DNA from: Pseudanabaena mucicola FACHB-723
GTDB lineage: Bacteria; Cyanobacteriota; Cyanobacteriia; Pseudanabaenales; Pseudanabaenaceae
Reading direction: 5' to 3'
DNA: 64,000 bases
Assembly: GCF_014696385.1 (NCBI RefSeq)
Contig: NZ_JACJQB010000008.1
Location: 1-64,000, forward strand
Position 1 is the first letter of the stretch. Each line of letters opens with the position of its first letter. The position numbers and the translations under genes are program-made. Shown one piece after another: positions 1-9,691 of this stretch. The notes beneath the pieces are model-generated. The model was not told the origin of the DNA and ran no database searches. It saw nothing but the letters and a program-made list of their open reading frames with translations.

Positions 1-383
1 GCAATCAGACCACTCTGATATTGAAAATCTAGATAGCCAAAAATTAAATTGCCGATTCCCCAAGAGAGAATTCCTAGACCAAGCCCTAACCACACATTGC
101 GACCACTGATGATTTTGGGACTACGCCAATTGCGAAGGCATAGTAAACCTGAAACTGCGATCGCAATCGTTTGAAAAATGTAAGTTCCATATCGATACCA
201 ATTTGGACGAACACTTAAATCTTTGATCACTTTGTCACATTCCTCAGGCTTGATGCCCCCCATACTATCAGTGGGTGCGCTGAGGAAGAGGTAAAACATA
301 AGGGCGAGAATTGCCCATGCGATCGCCGCCCAAATAATCGATTGTGTAGAAATTCCTGATGATGATGACTTGTCTTTATTCAT
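1..383 (-). CDS. Hypothetical membrane protein, C-terminus cut by window edge
   Basis: The frame is open from an ATG at 383-381 to base 1, so about 127 N-terminal residues are visible and the C-terminus lies outside. The protein begins MNKDKSSSSGIS, then has a hydrophobic segment at about residues 15-35. A hydrophilic stretch containing two acidic residues and a Cys follows, then a second hydrophobic segment near residues 65-80 and a Gly/Leu-rich third one near 95-115. I do not recognise the family. The HIP1 octamer inside the frame and the conventional start suggest a resident gene. No function is proposed. Confidence 0.6.
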   Translation of the reverse strand, partial: MNKDKSSSSGISTQSIIWAAIAWAILALMFYLFLSAPTDSMGGIKPEECDKVIKDLSVRPNWYRYGTYIFQTIAIAVSGLLCLRNWRSPKIISGRNVWLGLGLGILSWGIGNLIFGYLDFQYQSGLI

Positions 384-518
384 AGTTAGACCTTGGCGAA
401 ATCTCTAATAAATATAAATTTTTGTAAGTTTTTCTCTAAATATTGCTCACAAATCAATGGTAAGTAGCAGATATGGCGACAGGCTATCACTTATTAATGC
501 CATTAATGCCACAATTAT

Positions 519-1175
519 CTACCGCCACAATTTGCTTTCAGGAATTCTTTTTAACCAAGTCTTTATCGATAATGCCTCTGGTAACTCATTGAGAGCCTCA
601 ATCGCCCCATCCACAAAGCTGTTATTTCCTAGATAAGAAGAGCCTAGACGATGTAGCTCAACGAGAAGAAGTCGTAATTTAGTCTCGTCCCAGTTAGGGA
701 TTTGGACAGTATTCAGGGGATTGATTGATAGCACTTGTTCCAGTGAAGTCATGTTTTCACATTGAGCAAATTTATTTGTTTGCATGAATCTTAATAAATC
801 TTGCTTAAAGGAGTCTGCTTGTCTCACACCAAGAAAATCTTCGACCTCCAAATATACAGATTGCAGTATTAACAAGCCCCCTTGGACAAGATGCGTACCC
901 GCAGACGAACCTCCATGATTTGTGGTCTGCGGTTTATCTAGCTTAACTCTGCCCCATACGCTAAAACGTTTGGGTTCTTCTAATAAGACGCAAGCTTTAC
1001 CCTTGTTATCAGTTAAGTCTCGCCAAAGTGCTAGGGCTTCATCGCGATTATCACCAAATGTGTTGAGTAATCGAAAGGTTTGTCCCTGATACTGCAAAAT
1101 TGGTATTTGCTGATCTCTATTTTGTGGATTCTGAACGTTGACAATTTCAACGTCTTGGCGCTTCAGGATGAACAT
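519..1175 (-). CDS. Conserved cyanobacterial hypothetical protein
   Basis: A soluble protein of 218 residues starting MFILKRQDVEI, with no signal peptide or membrane segment. The N-terminal half contains a motif that reads LWRDLTDNKGKACVLLEEP. From memory it resembles a protein conserved in cyanobacteria and annotated as an Npun_F0813-type family, whose function is unknown. That link cannot be checked here. The C-terminal half looks helical. It stands alone between the membrane gene to its left and an AT-rich gap to its right. The assignment as a real gene is firm because the frame is long and has balanced composition; no role is inferred. Confidence 0.7.
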   Translation of the reverse strand: MFILKRQDVEIVNVQNPQNRDQQIPILQYQGQTFRLLNTFGDNRDEALALWRDLTDNKGKACVLLEEPKRFSVWGRVKLDKPQTTNHGGSSAGTHLVQGGLLILQSVYLEVEDFLGVRQADSFKQDLLRFMQTNKFAQCENMTSLEQVLSINPLNTVQIPNWDETKLRLLLVELHRLGSSYLGNNSFVDGAIEALNELPEALSIKTWLKRIPESKLWR

Positions 1176-1447
1176 GTCTCTATTGTTGACTTAACTGACG
1201 TTACCAGTAGCAACAAATTGTGGCTACTCCATGCCAAGGTTAATAATAATCCCAAAATCACATTAACACCTTGAAATTTAAAATAAAACCTTAACAAAAA
1301 AGCGATCTTTTCTACTCTTGTTCTTTGAATATATTGATATAAGAGCTAAAGCTAAAGCTAAAACCAAAAAATCAATAGGTGAGTTTTGGTGCTTCGCGTC
1401 GCAACTCATATCCTTGTTCTATATTGCGTTGCTATCCTGCAAGCTTC

Positions 1448-2932
1448 TTACGATAGCAGTAAAGATTTTGAAGTTGGGAGTATAGTCAGTAATGCGATTA
1501 TCAGCAAGATTATGCCAATCAAGTCACGATTTGCAGAAATTTCGATACTTTCATTAACGATCAGTGGTTGGGGTGTGGGGAGTAGAAATAATAAGAGGCT
1601 ATACATTTGTAGCCAAGGCTGAGCAATCAACGCGATTGCTAATAATACAATTCGCACAATGCGAGAAATTTTAACTGCTTGGCGATAACCAAACATCGCG
1701 AGGGCAAGATTGCCACCATCGAGATATTGAAATGGTAGTAATTGTAAAGCACTGATGGCGAGTCCAGTCCAACCAGCAAGGGTGAGCGGAGATACACTTG
1801 TAAGCAGATCTATATCATTGATCGTTTTACCTGCGCTAAAAACTGACTGCAATATAGTGATGAAAATAGAATTCCTCACCTCAAAGGTGTTGAGGTAGGG
1901 CAAAAATGATGCTGAGATTGCAGCTTCGTTATTAATTGCGGTGTTAATTGTGTTTGTGGGGATCAGAAACCAGTTGCCCAAAAACAACAGAATTATGGAA
2001 ATCCCTAAACTTGAGATCGCAGTAATTACGGATAATTCAAATAGAAAATGGCGTTGATATTTAGGGTTTTTGGGAATAGCGACGCGATTATGTAAACTGC
2101 CCAGCCAACCAAATCCACTGATGCAGGGCAGAAGGATGGGGGGGCAAAAATTTAATTTATATCTTTTGGTAACTACATATTGAGCAGTTAGGCGGGCGAT
2201 CACAATCAGGGCAATTCCCATTAAATACGAAATGCCTGTTTGTAAATTCGCAAAACTCAAGTCTTCGATATGGCTAATATTTGCACCCACAATCATCACT
2301 GTGAAAGCCGTGACAATCATACTGACACTACTAGCAATCCATTGCTTGCGGTGGTTGACAATGTGGGATTCCTGATTGCTATGGTGGCTGGGAATTAAAT
2401 AAAAACCATAGCTGGTATTATTCCCATGAGTATCTTCATGATTATCTAAATACATGCCACGATTGTCGGGGTGGCTTTCTTGGAGATAGCAGATGAAGCG
2501 ATCACCAAAGTTTTGATAAATATTTTGACTAATGGTGTCGTAAGCATATTGAGAATTTTGCGATCGCAAAGTGCCGTGGCAATAAATCTGAGATTCTCGG
2601 TGCTCTAAACCTTGGTAATGATAAAGCGCTGGGGGGAAACAGGTTTTAAGTTTTTGCTCTTCTTCATGGCTGAGAATGGGAATCGCCTGAACATTAGGAT
2701 TCCAGCACTGATATAGCCAAATTCCTAAGAGATAAGTGGTTACTAAAAAAATTAATGGCAAAGTTAATTGGTAAGTGGTCGTCAAGACAATAGTTATGCT
2801 GGGTAATGCAACTGCTAGAACCCATAGAAAAAATATTTGGGATTGGCTGTCGTTTGAGCGCAATTGCGATCGCAGGTAATAGCCCACCGTGCAGCCCACC
2901 ACCACAAAAATAAAGATTTCTTTAAATCCCAT
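1448..2932 (-). CDS. Polytopic membrane protein, M50/site-2-protease-like, probably catalytically dead
   Basis: 494 residues: hydrophobic segments at about 5-20 and 35-75, a hydrophilic region at 85-205, then several helices to the C-terminus. Near residues 404-411 it reads QYLDGGNL, the position and pattern of the third metal-ligand motif (LDGG) of M50 site-2 proteases. The helix near residues 243-260 reads IARLTAQYVVTKRYKL, which lines up with the HELGH-x-x-AxRxxV helix of S2P/EGY proteases but lacks both His residues and the Glu. Plant EGY3 is a known S2P homologue without HExxH. I infer an S2P-family pseudoprotease; a different polytopic family is possible. It is divergent from dnaB, with a 165-base gap between them. 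Confidence 0.6.
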   Translation of the reverse strand: MGFKEIFIFVVVGCTVGYYLRSQLRSNDSQSQIFFLWVLAVALPSITIVLTTTYQLTLPLIFLVTTYLLGIWLYQCWNPNVQAIPILSHEEEQKLKTCFPPALYHYQGLEHRESQIYCHGTLRSQNSQYAYDTISQNIYQNFGDRFICYLQESHPDNRGMYLDNHEDTHGNNTSYGFYLIPSHHSNQESHIVNHRKQWIASSVSMIVTAFTVMIVGANISHIEDLSFANLQTGISYLMGIALIVIARLTAQYVVTKRYKLNFCPPILLPCISGFGWLGSLHNRVAIPKNPKYQRHFLFELSVITAISSLGISIILLFLGNWFLIPTNTINTAINNEAAISASFLPYLNTFEVRNSIFITILQSVFSAGKTINDIDLLTSVSPLTLAGWTGLAISALQLLPFQYLDGGNLALAMFGYRQAVKISRIVRIVLLAIALIAQPWLQMYSLLLFLLPTPQPLIVNESIEISANRDLIGIILLIIALLTILPTSKSLLLS

Positions 2933-3097
2933 AGCAATACCAAGATAAGGTCAACTTAAACAATTAATCGGTACTGTGACACTTACTTTAAATTAAGCTA
3001 TTGTCTAGCGCCAAAACCAAGAGAGTCCGCAAAATTTGCTGCGCTCTACTACAATCTCTTGGCTTGCTACCTTAACTGTAATGGCAATCTCTCCCCT

Positions 3098-4480
3098 ATG
3101 AGCAAAGACTTTGAATCTATTAGCGATCGCTTACCACCACAAAATATTGAAGCAGAGGAGGCGGTGCTAGGGGGAATATTGATCGATCCAGAGGCAGTTT
3201 CGCGGGTGTTAGATACTTTGCGTCCTGAGATGTTTTATGTCGCAGCTCATCAGGAAATTTTTCGGGCTTGTCTACTACTGCACAATCAATCTAACCCCAC
3301 AGACATGATGAGCTTGACCACATGGCTTAGTGATCGCGATCTGCTCGAAAAAGTTGGCGGACAAACTAAAATTGCCCAACTTTGCGATCGCACCGTTAGT
3401 GCAGTCAATATCGATTTCTATGCCCAACTAGTTGCCGATAAATATGCACGGCGCAAACTTGCCGAAGCCGCTAGAGGTGTAGTTGAAATTAGCTACAGCA
3501 ACGAAATAGAACTTGCCCAACTACTTGATCAATCTGAGCAGAAGATTTTTGCCGTCACCCAATCTCGCGCCCAGCAAGGACTTACTCCTGCTGCCGATAT
3601 TCTCACCAAAACCTTTTACGAATTAGAAAATCGTTTTAATTCCCTTGGCACTGGCAACTCCACTGCCACAGGTTTAATTACAGGATTTTATGATTTTGAT
3701 GCCATGACCAATGGCTTACAGCGATCGGATTTGATTATCCTCGCAGGTCGCCCTTCAATGGGGAAAACCGCTTTTGGTCTAGAATTAGCTCGCAAGATGG
3801 CAGAAATTCATCGATTACCCGTGGCGATCTTTAGCTTAGAAATGTCGAAAGAGCAGTTGGTTTACCGTCTGCTTGCTAGCCAATCTAAGGCGCGATCCAG
3901 TGATTTAGGCATCGATAGTAACCGTCTCCGCACTGGTCAAATCAGCGAAAATGAATGGGGAACGGTGGCGATGGCAATTAGTGGACTGTCGGAACTGCCG
4001 CTATTCATTGATGACACTCCCAATCCTCCCATCACCGAATTGCGTTCCAAAGCCCGTCGTTTACAGTCAGAAAAAGGTGGCGTATTAGGCTTAATTCTGA
4101 TTGATTATTTGCAATTAATGGAAGGGTCAGGGTCGGATAATCGGGTGCAAGAAATATCAAGAATTACGCGATCTCTTAAAGCTTTAGCGCGTGAGTTAAA
4201 TGTACCCGTAATTGCTCTATCCCAATTAAGTCGAGGCGTAGAAGCAAGAACTAACAAGCGTCCCATGCTATCAGATTTGAGGGAAAGTGGAAGTATCGAA
4301 CAGGACGCGGATTTAGTCATAAATTTATATCGTGATGAATATTACAATCCTGAAACTCCCGATCGTGGAGTTGCGGAAATTATTATTGCCAAGCATCGTA
4401 ATGGTCCCGTTGGCACGGTCAAACTACTATTTGAGCCACGCTTAACTAAATTTGAGAATATGGCTTCTGGACGTAGTTAA
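3098..4480 (+). CDS. dnaB: Replicative DNA helicase DnaB
   Basis: Hexameric 5'-3' helicase that unwinds DNA at the replication fork. The N-terminal helical domain opens with LPPQNIEAEEAVLGG, typical of DnaB. The RecA-like ATPase domain has the Walker A motif GRPSMGKT at about residues 217-224 and the Walker B region LILIDYLQLM. Further on are SQLSRGVE and the C-terminal DADLVINLYRDEYY. The ATG at 3098 (MSKDFES) was chosen over a TTG 13 codons upstream because the extra residues are not DnaB-like. At 460 residues it is a normal length without an intein, unlike gyrB in this window. It is not next to rplI, which lies 32 kb away. Confidence 0.95.
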   Translation: MSKDFESISDRLPPQNIEAEEAVLGGILIDPEAVSRVLDTLRPEMFYVAAHQEIFRACLLLHNQSNPTDMMSLTTWLSDRDLLEKVGGQTKIAQLCDRTVSAVNIDFYAQLVADKYARRKLAEAARGVVEISYSNEIELAQLLDQSEQKIFAVTQSRAQQGLTPAADILTKTFYELENRFNSLGTGNSTATGLITGFYDFDAMTNGLQRSDLIILAGRPSMGKTAFGLELARKMAEIHRLPVAIFSLEMSKEQLVYRLLASQSKARSSDLGIDSNRLRTGQISENEWGTVAMAISGLSELPLFIDDTPNPPITELRSKARRLQSEKGGVLGLILIDYLQLMEGSGSDNRVQEISRITRSLKALARELNVPVIALSQLSRGVEARTNKRPMLSDLRESGSIEQDADLVINLYRDEYYNPETPDRGVAEIIIAKHRNGPVGTVKLLFEPRLTKFENMASGRS

Positions 4481-4590
4481 AGTTCAATGGCAAATAAAAT
4501 GGATAAATAAGAGGAGTTACAATTTCGCACATTTATTTCAGAGCGATAACGATATAATTTACCTAAGCTCAACTATCTGACGATAAATCT

Positions 4591-5187
4591 ATGCAAACGT
4601 CTGGTCAGCAATCAGATCCCATTACATTAGTAATCTCCGAAGTTGTTGAGCCAAATCTTGTAGAAGAATATGAAGCTTGGACAAAGGAAATAAATCAATC
4701 AGCTCAACAATTTGAAGGATTTATGGGTGTCGAAGTAATTCGTCCACGTAATCATCATTACCTTGAGTATGTAGTCATCGTAAAATTTGACAACTACGAT
4801 CATTGTAAAAACTGGCTATCATCATCTATTTATCAACAATGGATACAACGATCTAAGCGCTTTATCTCGAAGCGATCGCAACAACATCTTCCCAATGGAT
4901 TAGAACTCTGGTTTACATTACCTAAAAGCACCCTGCCACATCCGCCACAGCCAGCATATTATAAACAGGTGATCATTGGCGTAATTACTGTTTATCCTCT
5001 CATTCTATTAGCTAACTTAATTCTCAATCCATTACTAAAAGGTCTGCCTGATACATTAAGATTACTCATTTCTGTGATATTTGTATCTACATTGCTGACT
5101 TATCCTGTAATGCCATATCTAACTAAACTACTAGAATTTTGGCTATATCCTGCAACACCAAAGAGAGTAAGCAACCGTTCAAAATAA
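4591..5187 (+). CDS. ABM-domain protein with two C-terminal membrane helices
   Basis: 198 residues. The N-terminal 100 residues fit an antibiotic-biosynthesis-monooxygenase (ABM, ferredoxin-like) domain: a strand PITLVISEVVEP, a helix LVEEYEAWTKEI, then GFMGVEVIRP and a strand YVVIVKFDNYDHCKNWLSS. The C-terminal part has two hydrophobic helices at about residues 127-147 and 155-178, so the domain would be tethered to the membrane facing the cytoplasm. ABM-plus-two-helix proteins are common in cyanobacteria; their substrate is unknown, and ABM domains can act as haem- or quinone-modifying enzymes. A HIP1 site lies in the gene. Confidence 0.7.
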   Translation: MQTSGQQSDPITLVISEVVEPNLVEEYEAWTKEINQSAQQFEGFMGVEVIRPRNHHYLEYVVIVKFDNYDHCKNWLSSSIYQQWIQRSKRFISKRSQQHLPNGLELWFTLPKSTLPHPPQPAYYKQVIIGVITVYPLILLANLILNPLLKGLPDTLRLLISVIFVSTLLTYPVMPYLTKLLEFWLYPATPKRVSNRSK

Positions 5188-5249
5188 GAATCAAAAAATG
5201 AACACTTGTCATTTTTAACTAGAACACATTATTAACTTGAGATAAACAA

Positions 5250-6098
5250 ATGGTAAATATTGGCTATCATACAGCAAAGTTACAGGGTAAGTTAATTCGA
5301 TCAATTTATAAATCTAACCTCCCCAATATTGTTAGCCGCCCCATTGCACAATCACGACAAGTTCCCATTAAAGTTTATGCCCTATCCTGTGAGCGGGATT
5401 TACCTGAACAGATTGCTAGTCTACGGTCTTTTCTTAAATATGTCGGCATACCTGACACATTTACAATTATGTCCGATGGAAGCTACACCGAAAATAGTAT
5501 TAAATTACTAAAGCTTGTTCATCCCTGTGTGGAGGTACAGCTCTTAACTAAATTCCAAAGAGATGATTTACCACAATCGGTCTATGCTTATGCATCGCAG
5601 CAAGCAATGGGAAAGAAGCTTGCTGCTCTAATGTCGATCCCCATTGAAGGTGCAACACTTTACACAGATTCCGACATTCTGTTTTTTCAAGGTGCATCGG
5701 ATCTAGCTAATTTAGCCATCTCCAAAGATACACATACTTATTATTTACCTGACTGTAAAAGCTCTCTAGACAAACGGCTGATTTATGAAGATATCGAACA
5801 ACAAGAACCAATTAATGCAGGATTCATTTTGTTCAAAAAAAACTTGAACTGGGATTATGCGATCCAAAGGTTAAGCGATTTACAAGAACTTCCAAACTAC
5901 TTTTCTGAGCAAACAATTGTTAATTTAACTATCAGGCACAATCATGGAATTGCCCTTGCACGCGAAAAATATATTATGAATGTTGATGATCAATTCATTT
6001 ATCCAGATAAATTTGTCACTAAACAGATTGCGATGCGTCATTACGTTAGTGACATCAGACACAAATTTTGGAATAGTGCGATTAAAGAATTTAAATAA
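5250..6098 (+). CDS. GT-A-like glycosyltransferase
   Basis: 282 residues, soluble. The central segment TLYTDSDILFF at about residue 137 holds a DxD motif in the setting usual for nucleotide-sugar and metal binding in GT-A glycosyltransferases. A second conserved-looking stretch, EPINAGFILFKKN, is also typical of GT8-like enzymes, where the second motif reads NAG. No membrane segment is seen. The next gene is a GT-B glycosyltransferase 47 bases on, so this is probably a surface polysaccharide or glycolipid operon. The donor and acceptor cannot be told. The gene is AT-rich and has no HIP1 site. Confidence 0.65.
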   Translation: MVNIGYHTAKLQGKLIRSIYKSNLPNIVSRPIAQSRQVPIKVYALSCERDLPEQIASLRSFLKYVGIPDTFTIMSDGSYTENSIKLLKLVHPCVEVQLLTKFQRDDLPQSVYAYASQQAMGKKLAALMSIPIEGATLYTDSDILFFQGASDLANLAISKDTHTYYLPDCKSSLDKRLIYEDIEQQEPINAGFILFKKNLNWDYAIQRLSDLQELPNYFSEQTIVNLTIRHNHGIALAREKYIMNVDDQFIYPDKFVTKQIAMRHYVSDIRHKFWNSAIKEFK

Positions 6099-6145
6099 AG
6101 TCGTTATTAAAAACAAATCCATATAAAACTAGAAATTAAAATATC

Positions 6146-7561
6146 ATGATAAATAACGAGCAAGAATATACACAAACTGAATCTGAAACATTAATTCCTA
6201 AACGAACTCTGCTCTGTATATCGCATGTTTTTCCGCCCAAAATAAATCCCCTTGCTAACAGGGTTTCCAAACTACTATTAGGATTTCAAAAGGAATGGAA
6301 TATCATCGGCTTAACCGATACAGAAAACGCATTTCTGGATAATTCAACTAAAATTCATTTTGTAAAAGCTTGGACACCTCAATTAATAATTGATGTTTTT
6401 AACAAATTAAAGCTCGGCAAGTTTCTAGATATATTTATTTGGCCAGACAAGTATATCTTTTGGATTTTACCAGCTTTAATTAAAGGATATCAAATTGTAA
6501 AGCAGGAAAAACCTGATGTAATTTTAGTTTTTATGATGCCATATTCTGCAAGCATTATTGGCATTATTCTCAAATGGCTTACAGGAGTACCGTTGATATT
6601 TAACTTAAATGATTCGATTACCTGTACTGATATGCATGCAGCTACTCCTACTTGGATACATCATTGGCTAGAGTTATGTTTAGAATATCTTTATGGTCGA
6701 CATGCCAACGCTCTGGTATATGTTTCTGAAGTTAACTTAGAAATTGCAAAAAAACGTCAATCTATAGACCAACAGCATAAATTTCATTTAATCCGTTGTG
6801 GTATTGATCCATCTGATTATAATTTGCCGATTAATAACGAACCTGATAAATCTCAATTTCAATCAATGAATGACTCATTGGATATTATTTATACAGGTGG
6901 CATGAATGGATGGTATGAGTTTTTAAGCAATAAAGAAGAAAAGAATTATCTCAAACAGCTCTATCGGTATTGGATGGGATTGGGAAAGCACATCAGAGCA
7001 AAGGTTGATTATCGTAGTTCTAGTCCTGTTTTTATTGGTAAAGCAATGCAAAAAGCAATTGCACAAAATCCTAGTTGGCAAGATAAGTTGCATCTAAAAA
7101 TATATGGTAATGGATTTTCAGATGACACTGTGAATCAAGTTTTAGAAATTCAAGGGTTGAAGGATTTAGTTAACGTGTTCGGCAAAACTCCCCATTCTCA
7201 AGTAATTCAAATTGCTAGACAGGCGGATCTATTACTGCTGACTTTACCCGCAAGACCTGATGGGAATTATGGAGGGAGAATTTCAGTCAAGACCTATGAG
7301 TACCTCATGACTGATCGCCCAATATTAGCAGCTATTCCTAAGGGCGAAAACTGGAATTATCTCAATGGTAAAGCGGGCGTATGGATTGTAGATCCTATGG
7401 ATATAGATGCAATGTGTGAAGTGATTAATCTAGTTTTTACGGCGAAGCTATCTGGTTCTCCACTGAGATTTGATCGGACTGCAAGCCATGAAGAAATGAG
7501 TTATACAAGGTTGACTGAGAACTTTTTGCAAATTTTGAATACATTTAAAAAATCTGCATAA
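6146..7561 (+). CDS. GT-B glycosyltransferase (family 4-like)
   Basis: 471 residues. The start ISHVFPPKINPLANRVSKLL matches the opening loop of GT4 enzymes (normally PP..GG..R...L). The C-terminal half has LHLKIYGNGF, then FGKTPHSQVIQIARQADLLLL and SVKTYEYLMTDRPILA, the usual GT-B donor-binding arrangement with an E in the KxxEYL region. A short hydrophobic stretch near residues 125-145 could be a monotopic membrane contact. It lies between the GT-A-like gene and a HAD-family gene, all on the same strand with short gaps. Substrate unknown. HIP1 is absent here too. Confidence 0.8.
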   Translation: MINNEQEYTQTESETLIPKRTLLCISHVFPPKINPLANRVSKLLLGFQKEWNIIGLTDTENAFLDNSTKIHFVKAWTPQLIIDVFNKLKLGKFLDIFIWPDKYIFWILPALIKGYQIVKQEKPDVILVFMMPYSASIIGIILKWLTGVPLIFNLNDSITCTDMHAATPTWIHHWLELCLEYLYGRHANALVYVSEVNLEIAKKRQSIDQQHKFHLIRCGIDPSDYNLPINNEPDKSQFQSMNDSLDIIYTGGMNGWYEFLSNKEEKNYLKQLYRYWMGLGKHIRAKVDYRSSSPVFIGKAMQKAIAQNPSWQDKLHLKIYGNGFSDDTVNQVLEIQGLKDLVNVFGKTPHSQVIQIARQADLLLLTLPARPDGNYGGRISVKTYEYLMTDRPILAAIPKGENWNYLNGKAGVWIVDPMDIDAMCEVINLVFTAKLSGSPLRFDRTASHEEMSYTRLTENFLQILNTFKKSA

Positions 7562-7619
7562 TCAATAAAATTTTCATCTCAAGTTGTTCAACTACATCGA
7601 CCTAGAACAGAATCAATAT

Positions 7620-9623
7620 ATGAATATATGTAGCTTTGATATCTTTGATACAATTTTAACAAGATCGGTATTAACACCATCTGAAGTTTTTTATATATGT
7701 GGTATTCGTGCTTTGCAATTTGGCTGGCTAACCATGTCACCGAAGATGTTTCAGGTTGAACGAGTGAACGCAAGAGATCGATCTTGCAAATTTATTGAAG
7801 GAGGTGAGAATACTCTGGATGAAATCTATGATGAAATTGCTGATGCTCTAGGAATATCCCGAGAAACTATCTCTAAACTAAAGAATCTTGAACTTGAAGT
7901 TGAAAGAGAATTGCTTATTCCTATCCCAAAAGCTTATCAAATGATTGCTAAAGCAAGGCGATTGCATCCTCATGTTTTATTTCTGTCGGACATGTATTTG
8001 CCTGCTGAATTTCTAATTGAGAGGCTAAAACATCATGACTTTTGGCGAGAAGGCGATCGCTTATATGTATCTTCACATTGGCGCAAGTCTAAAGGGAAGG
8101 GTGATCTGTTTTTACAAGTGCTACAAGATTTAAGCTTGCAACCCCAAGAGCTAACTCATATAGGAAATAGTTGGCATTCTGATGTTGCGAAACCAAGATC
8201 ATTAGGGATTAATTCTATTCATTTCAATGATGCAAATCCCAATCGTTATGAAACGATTTTGCAAAAATATGCTGATGCTACGAATGGAATTACATCTAGT
8301 TGGGCGGCGATATCTCGCTATACAAGATTGACAGAGGTTGCAAAGACAAGTAAAGAAGCAATAATTTGTGATGTTGCCGCCTCGGTGGCTGCGCCGATTT
8401 TAACGGCTTATGTGATTTGGATTTTGCAGCAGGCTAGGGCGAAGCAACTGGCACGCATTTATTTTTTAGCAAGAGATGGCGAAATTTTGTTGCAAATTGC
8501 TCAAGAAATTGCGCCAAGGATTTATCCAGAGGTGGAGTTGCGATATCTCTATGTTAGCCGCCAAGCTTTGAGGATGCCAGGGTTAACGACAATTAATAGG
8601 GCGTTTTGGGAATGGATGTTTGATGATACGACTATTTTTACGATTGAGGCGCTGTTAGCGCGGATGTGTGTGGAGAGAGAAACTGCTCGACCAATTTTGG
8701 AGCCGTTAGGATATCCCTATGAGATGTGGCAAAGAAATTTATCGACACAGGAGCGGAAAGCACTCAGAAGTAAACTAGAGCAACACGAACCTTTGCATGA
8801 ATTAGTTCTCAAGATTGCGGAACAGAAGCGTGAGGTTTTAAAAGCCTATTTAGAGCAGGAAAAGATGCTTGATGGGAAAGCGTTTGGTTTGGTTGATGTG
8901 GGTTGGCGCGGTAGTTTGCAAATTTCTCTGGAAAATGTCTTTGAGATATTTGGAACAAGGATGCCCGTTGGATTTTACTTCGCTTTGGATAGACCGACAG
9001 GTGGACTTATTCATAAAGGGGAAGTGCTGGCATTTTTCTTCAATTTGAATAATTCTACAGGGCTTCGCAATGACATCGACTATCGTTATGTTTCGGCAAT
9101 GGAAGTCTTTTGTGCTGGTTGTGAAGGGACAACTCTTGATTATGCTTTGCAGGCGGATAATTCAGTTATTCCTGTTCTGAAACATATCAAGAATCAACCA
9201 GCCTTGGATTGGGGATTGAAGGGTTTTCAGAAATCAGTGTTGAGTTTTGTGCGACGTTTAGTGGCGCGATCAACTGCGGAGATTGATTTTACTATTTCAC
9301 CAAAGCTATTGCGTGAAGCCTTGGATGAAGTGTTTCTCACTTTCAATAATGCGCCAACTCAGGAAGAAGCCGAAGCTTTTAGGGACTGTCCATTTTTTGA
9401 TGATCCCAATGAGCTATATCACTTCTATTGGGCGATGCCTTTGCCCTTGGTTGGGGTTTTAAAGTATGCGATCGCAATGCAAGATGGGTTGAATGTACAT
9501 CGTAATGCTTGGTATGAGGCAAGCGTGCAAGTTAGCTCCCCACTGGTAAAAGCAATTGTACCTTGGGCAAAAGCACAAAGAATGATGCTGAGGCGTGTTA
9601 AAAGGCTATTGAAACGTTTGTGA
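7620..9623 (+). CDS. Large HAD-superfamily protein of polysaccharide loci (COG5610-like)
   Basis: 667 residues from the ATG at 7620 (MNICSFDIFDTILTR); a TTG 36 bases upstream is less likely. The HAD motif I FDIFDT lies at residues 6-11, LFLSDMYLP fits motif II (Ser/Thr) and a later IGNSWHSDVAKPRSLGI fits motif IV (GDxxxxD-like, with N for the first D). The long C-terminal region (about residues 230-667) is not a classic HAD cap; it contains YFLARDGEILLQIA and GLVDVGWRGSLQ, reminiscent of a second phosphatase-like or transferase domain. Such proteins occur in capsule and O-antigen clusters. It follows the two glycosyltransferases, so I infer a role in polysaccharide decoration. HIP1 first reappears at 8055. 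Confidence 0.7.
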   Translation: MNICSFDIFDTILTRSVLTPSEVFYICGIRALQFGWLTMSPKMFQVERVNARDRSCKFIEGGENTLDEIYDEIADALGISRETISKLKNLELEVERELLIPIPKAYQMIAKARRLHPHVLFLSDMYLPAEFLIERLKHHDFWREGDRLYVSSHWRKSKGKGDLFLQVLQDLSLQPQELTHIGNSWHSDVAKPRSLGINSIHFNDANPNRYETILQKYADATNGITSSWAAISRYTRLTEVAKTSKEAIICDVAASVAAPILTAYVIWILQQARAKQLARIYFLARDGEILLQIAQEIAPRIYPEVELRYLYVSRQALRMPGLTTINRAFWEWMFDDTTIFTIEALLARMCVERETARPILEPLGYPYEMWQRNLSTQERKALRSKLEQHEPLHELVLKIAEQKREVLKAYLEQEKMLDGKAFGLVDVGWRGSLQISLENVFEIFGTRMPVGFYFALDRPTGGLIHKGEVLAFFFNLNNSTGLRNDIDYRYVSAMEVFCAGCEGTTLDYALQADNSVIPVLKHIKNQPALDWGLKGFQKSVLSFVRRLVARSTAEIDFTISPKLLREALDEVFLTFNNAPTQEEAEAFRDCPFFDDPNELYHFYWAMPLPLVGVLKYAIAMQDGLNVHRNAWYEASVQVSSPLVKAIVPWAKAQRMMLRRVKRLLKRL

Positions 9624-9691
9624 GATATGCAAAGTTTCGTCTACCATAAGTATATAAATACATAAATAATATAAATATATTCATATTCCCT

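Noticed and set aside
1340-1370. Short AAGCTA tandem repeat, possibly a CRISPR or satellite start
   Set aside because: Only about three units of 6 bases with no spacers; taken as chance microsatellite.
3098-4480. Intein in dnaB, common in cyanobacteria
   Set aside because: The gene has normal length and no block-A or His-Asn motifs.
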